A DNA stretch of 6,402 bases, from positions 1 to 6,402 of the forward strand of contig SEEY01000234.1 in NCBI GenBank assembly GCA_004211235.1. Direction: 5' to 3'. Every line of letters starts with the position of its first letter. The stretch's first letter is position 1. Position numbers and translations under genes: made by a program. Positions 6,194 to 6,402 of this stretch are shown here, in pieces. The stretch comes from Rubrivivax sp. Its GTDB lineage: Bacteria > Pseudomonadota > Gammaproteobacteria > Burkholderiales > Burkholderiaceae. A model generated the notes under the pieces. It did not search any database. It saw nothing but the letters and a program-made list of their open reading frames with translations, and was not told where the DNA came from.

Positions 6194-6249
6194 GGGCGGC
6201 AGTCTAAGGCGGCGCCGGGCAGGCCCCGCCCTCGGCGACACTGCCGCCC
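6194..6249. repeat. perfect 10-bp inverted repeat filling the proC/regulator divergent gap
   Basis: GGGCGGCAGT (6194-6203) and ACTGCCGCCC (6240-6249) are perfect reverse complements separated by 36 bp. Consequently both divergent genes carry the same decamer ACTGCCGCCC just before their start codon: 1 nt before the proC ATG (6192) and 4 nt before the ATG at 6254. The spacer has further dyad symmetry: CGCCG (6213-6217) with CGGCG (6233-6237). This could be a shared operator, or leader RNA structure; chance is less likely for ten bases placed symmetrically, though GC-rich sequence favours such matches. Confidence 0.6.
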
Positions 6250-6253
6250 GAAC

Positions 6254-6402
6254 ATGCTGCGCCTGCTCAAGACCCCCGCCTGGTCGCCCGACGACGCGCC
6301 GCCGCGCCCGTTGCCAGCCACGGTGCCCGGGGCGCTGATCGTGGTGCTGGCGGCCAGCGAGGCCGGCCTGCCGCGCGACCGCCTGGCCGCGCTGTTCTGG
6401 CC
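6254..6402 (+). CDS. N-terminus of probable SARP/BTAD-type (large ATPase-like) transcriptional regulator, cut by window edge
   Basis: Forty-nine codons are present before the right edge. The visible stretch VPGALIVVLAASEAGLPRDRLAALFW (24-49) resembles the first helices of the winged-helix domain in SARP/BTAD regulators, where a leucine-rich helix is followed by 'R-x-R-L-A-x-L-L-W-P'; the next two bases, cc, are compatible with that Pro. Such proteins usually go on with a bacterial transcriptional activation domain and often an ATPase and TPR region, none of which can be seen here. The ATG at 6254 fits the family's short N-terminus; an in-frame ATG at 6191 would overlap the proC start and is unlikely. 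The Shine-Dalgarno is weak. It diverges from proC across 61 bp with a shared inverted repeat. Confidence 0.65.
   Translation, partial: MLRLLKTPAWSPDDAPPRPLPATVPGALIVVLAASEAGLPRDRLAALFW

Noticed and set aside
4987..6207. 406-codon open frame on the plus strand over ubiC and proC
   Set aside because: It is antisense to two well-recognised enzymes, has a His/Arg/Gly/Gln-rich low-complexity product with no family motif, and arises from the high-GC codon bias of the real genes.
6193..6321. 43-residue N-terminal extension of ProC from the ATG at 6321
   Set aside because: It overlaps the divergent regulator gene, is Arg/Gly-rich and precedes the canonical ProC start; ProC is normally about 270 residues, which ATG 6192 gives.
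1..6402. Mobile elements, CRISPR arrays, tRNA or rRNA genes, known riboswitches
   Set aside because: No regularly spaced long repeats, transposase or integrase motifs, or cloverleaf-like segments were seen on reading both strands; a covariance-model scan was not possible.

Overview
This is a GC-rich, densely coding stretch of a bacterial chromosome. Strong G/C bias at third codon positions, very short gaps, and a chorismate lyase (UbiC) beside a ProC suggest a proteobacterium. A betaproteobacterium of the Burkholderiales (Rubrivivax/Leptothrix/Roseateles type) is the most likely source, but this is an inference from style; no marker gene settles it. I see no rRNA, tRNA, CRISPR array, transposase or integrase.

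Layout. (1) 1-1951, minus strand: an HPP-family membrane protein with two CBS domains, then an 11-nt overlapping Gfo/Idh/MocA oxidoreductase that runs off the left edge. (2) 2058-2618, minus: a small basic protein with two AP2-like (beta-sheet plus helix) segments, preceded by a relatively AT-rich 153-bp gap holding TTTATG repeats and two mutually exclusive hairpins. (3) 2772-4846: an AraC-family regulator (minus) diverging across 98 bp from an exported, probably lipid-anchored phosphotriesterase-family metalloenzyme (plus). (4) 4843-6192, minus: proC followed closely by ubiC; the ubiC stop interlocks with the stop of the phosphotriesterase gene. (5) 6254 to the right edge, plus: the first 49 codons of what looks like a large SARP/BTAD-type transcriptional regulator, diverging from proC.

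How the genes work together. ProC (last step of proline synthesis) and UbiC (first committed step of ubiquinone synthesis) are housekeeping enzymes that probably share a transcript without sharing a pathway. The AraC gene and the phosphotriesterase gene form a classic divergent regulator-target pair. The HPP-CBS protein and the oxidoreductase are very likely translationally coupled, but a joint role is not evident.

The most striking unexplained structure is a perfect 10-bp inverted repeat (6194-6203 and 6240-6249). It fills the 61-bp gap between proC and the divergent regulator and places the same decamer just upstream of both start codons. I found no clear new multi-gene system. The best candidates for follow-up are this inverted repeat, the AraC/phosphotriesterase pair and the AP2-like protein.
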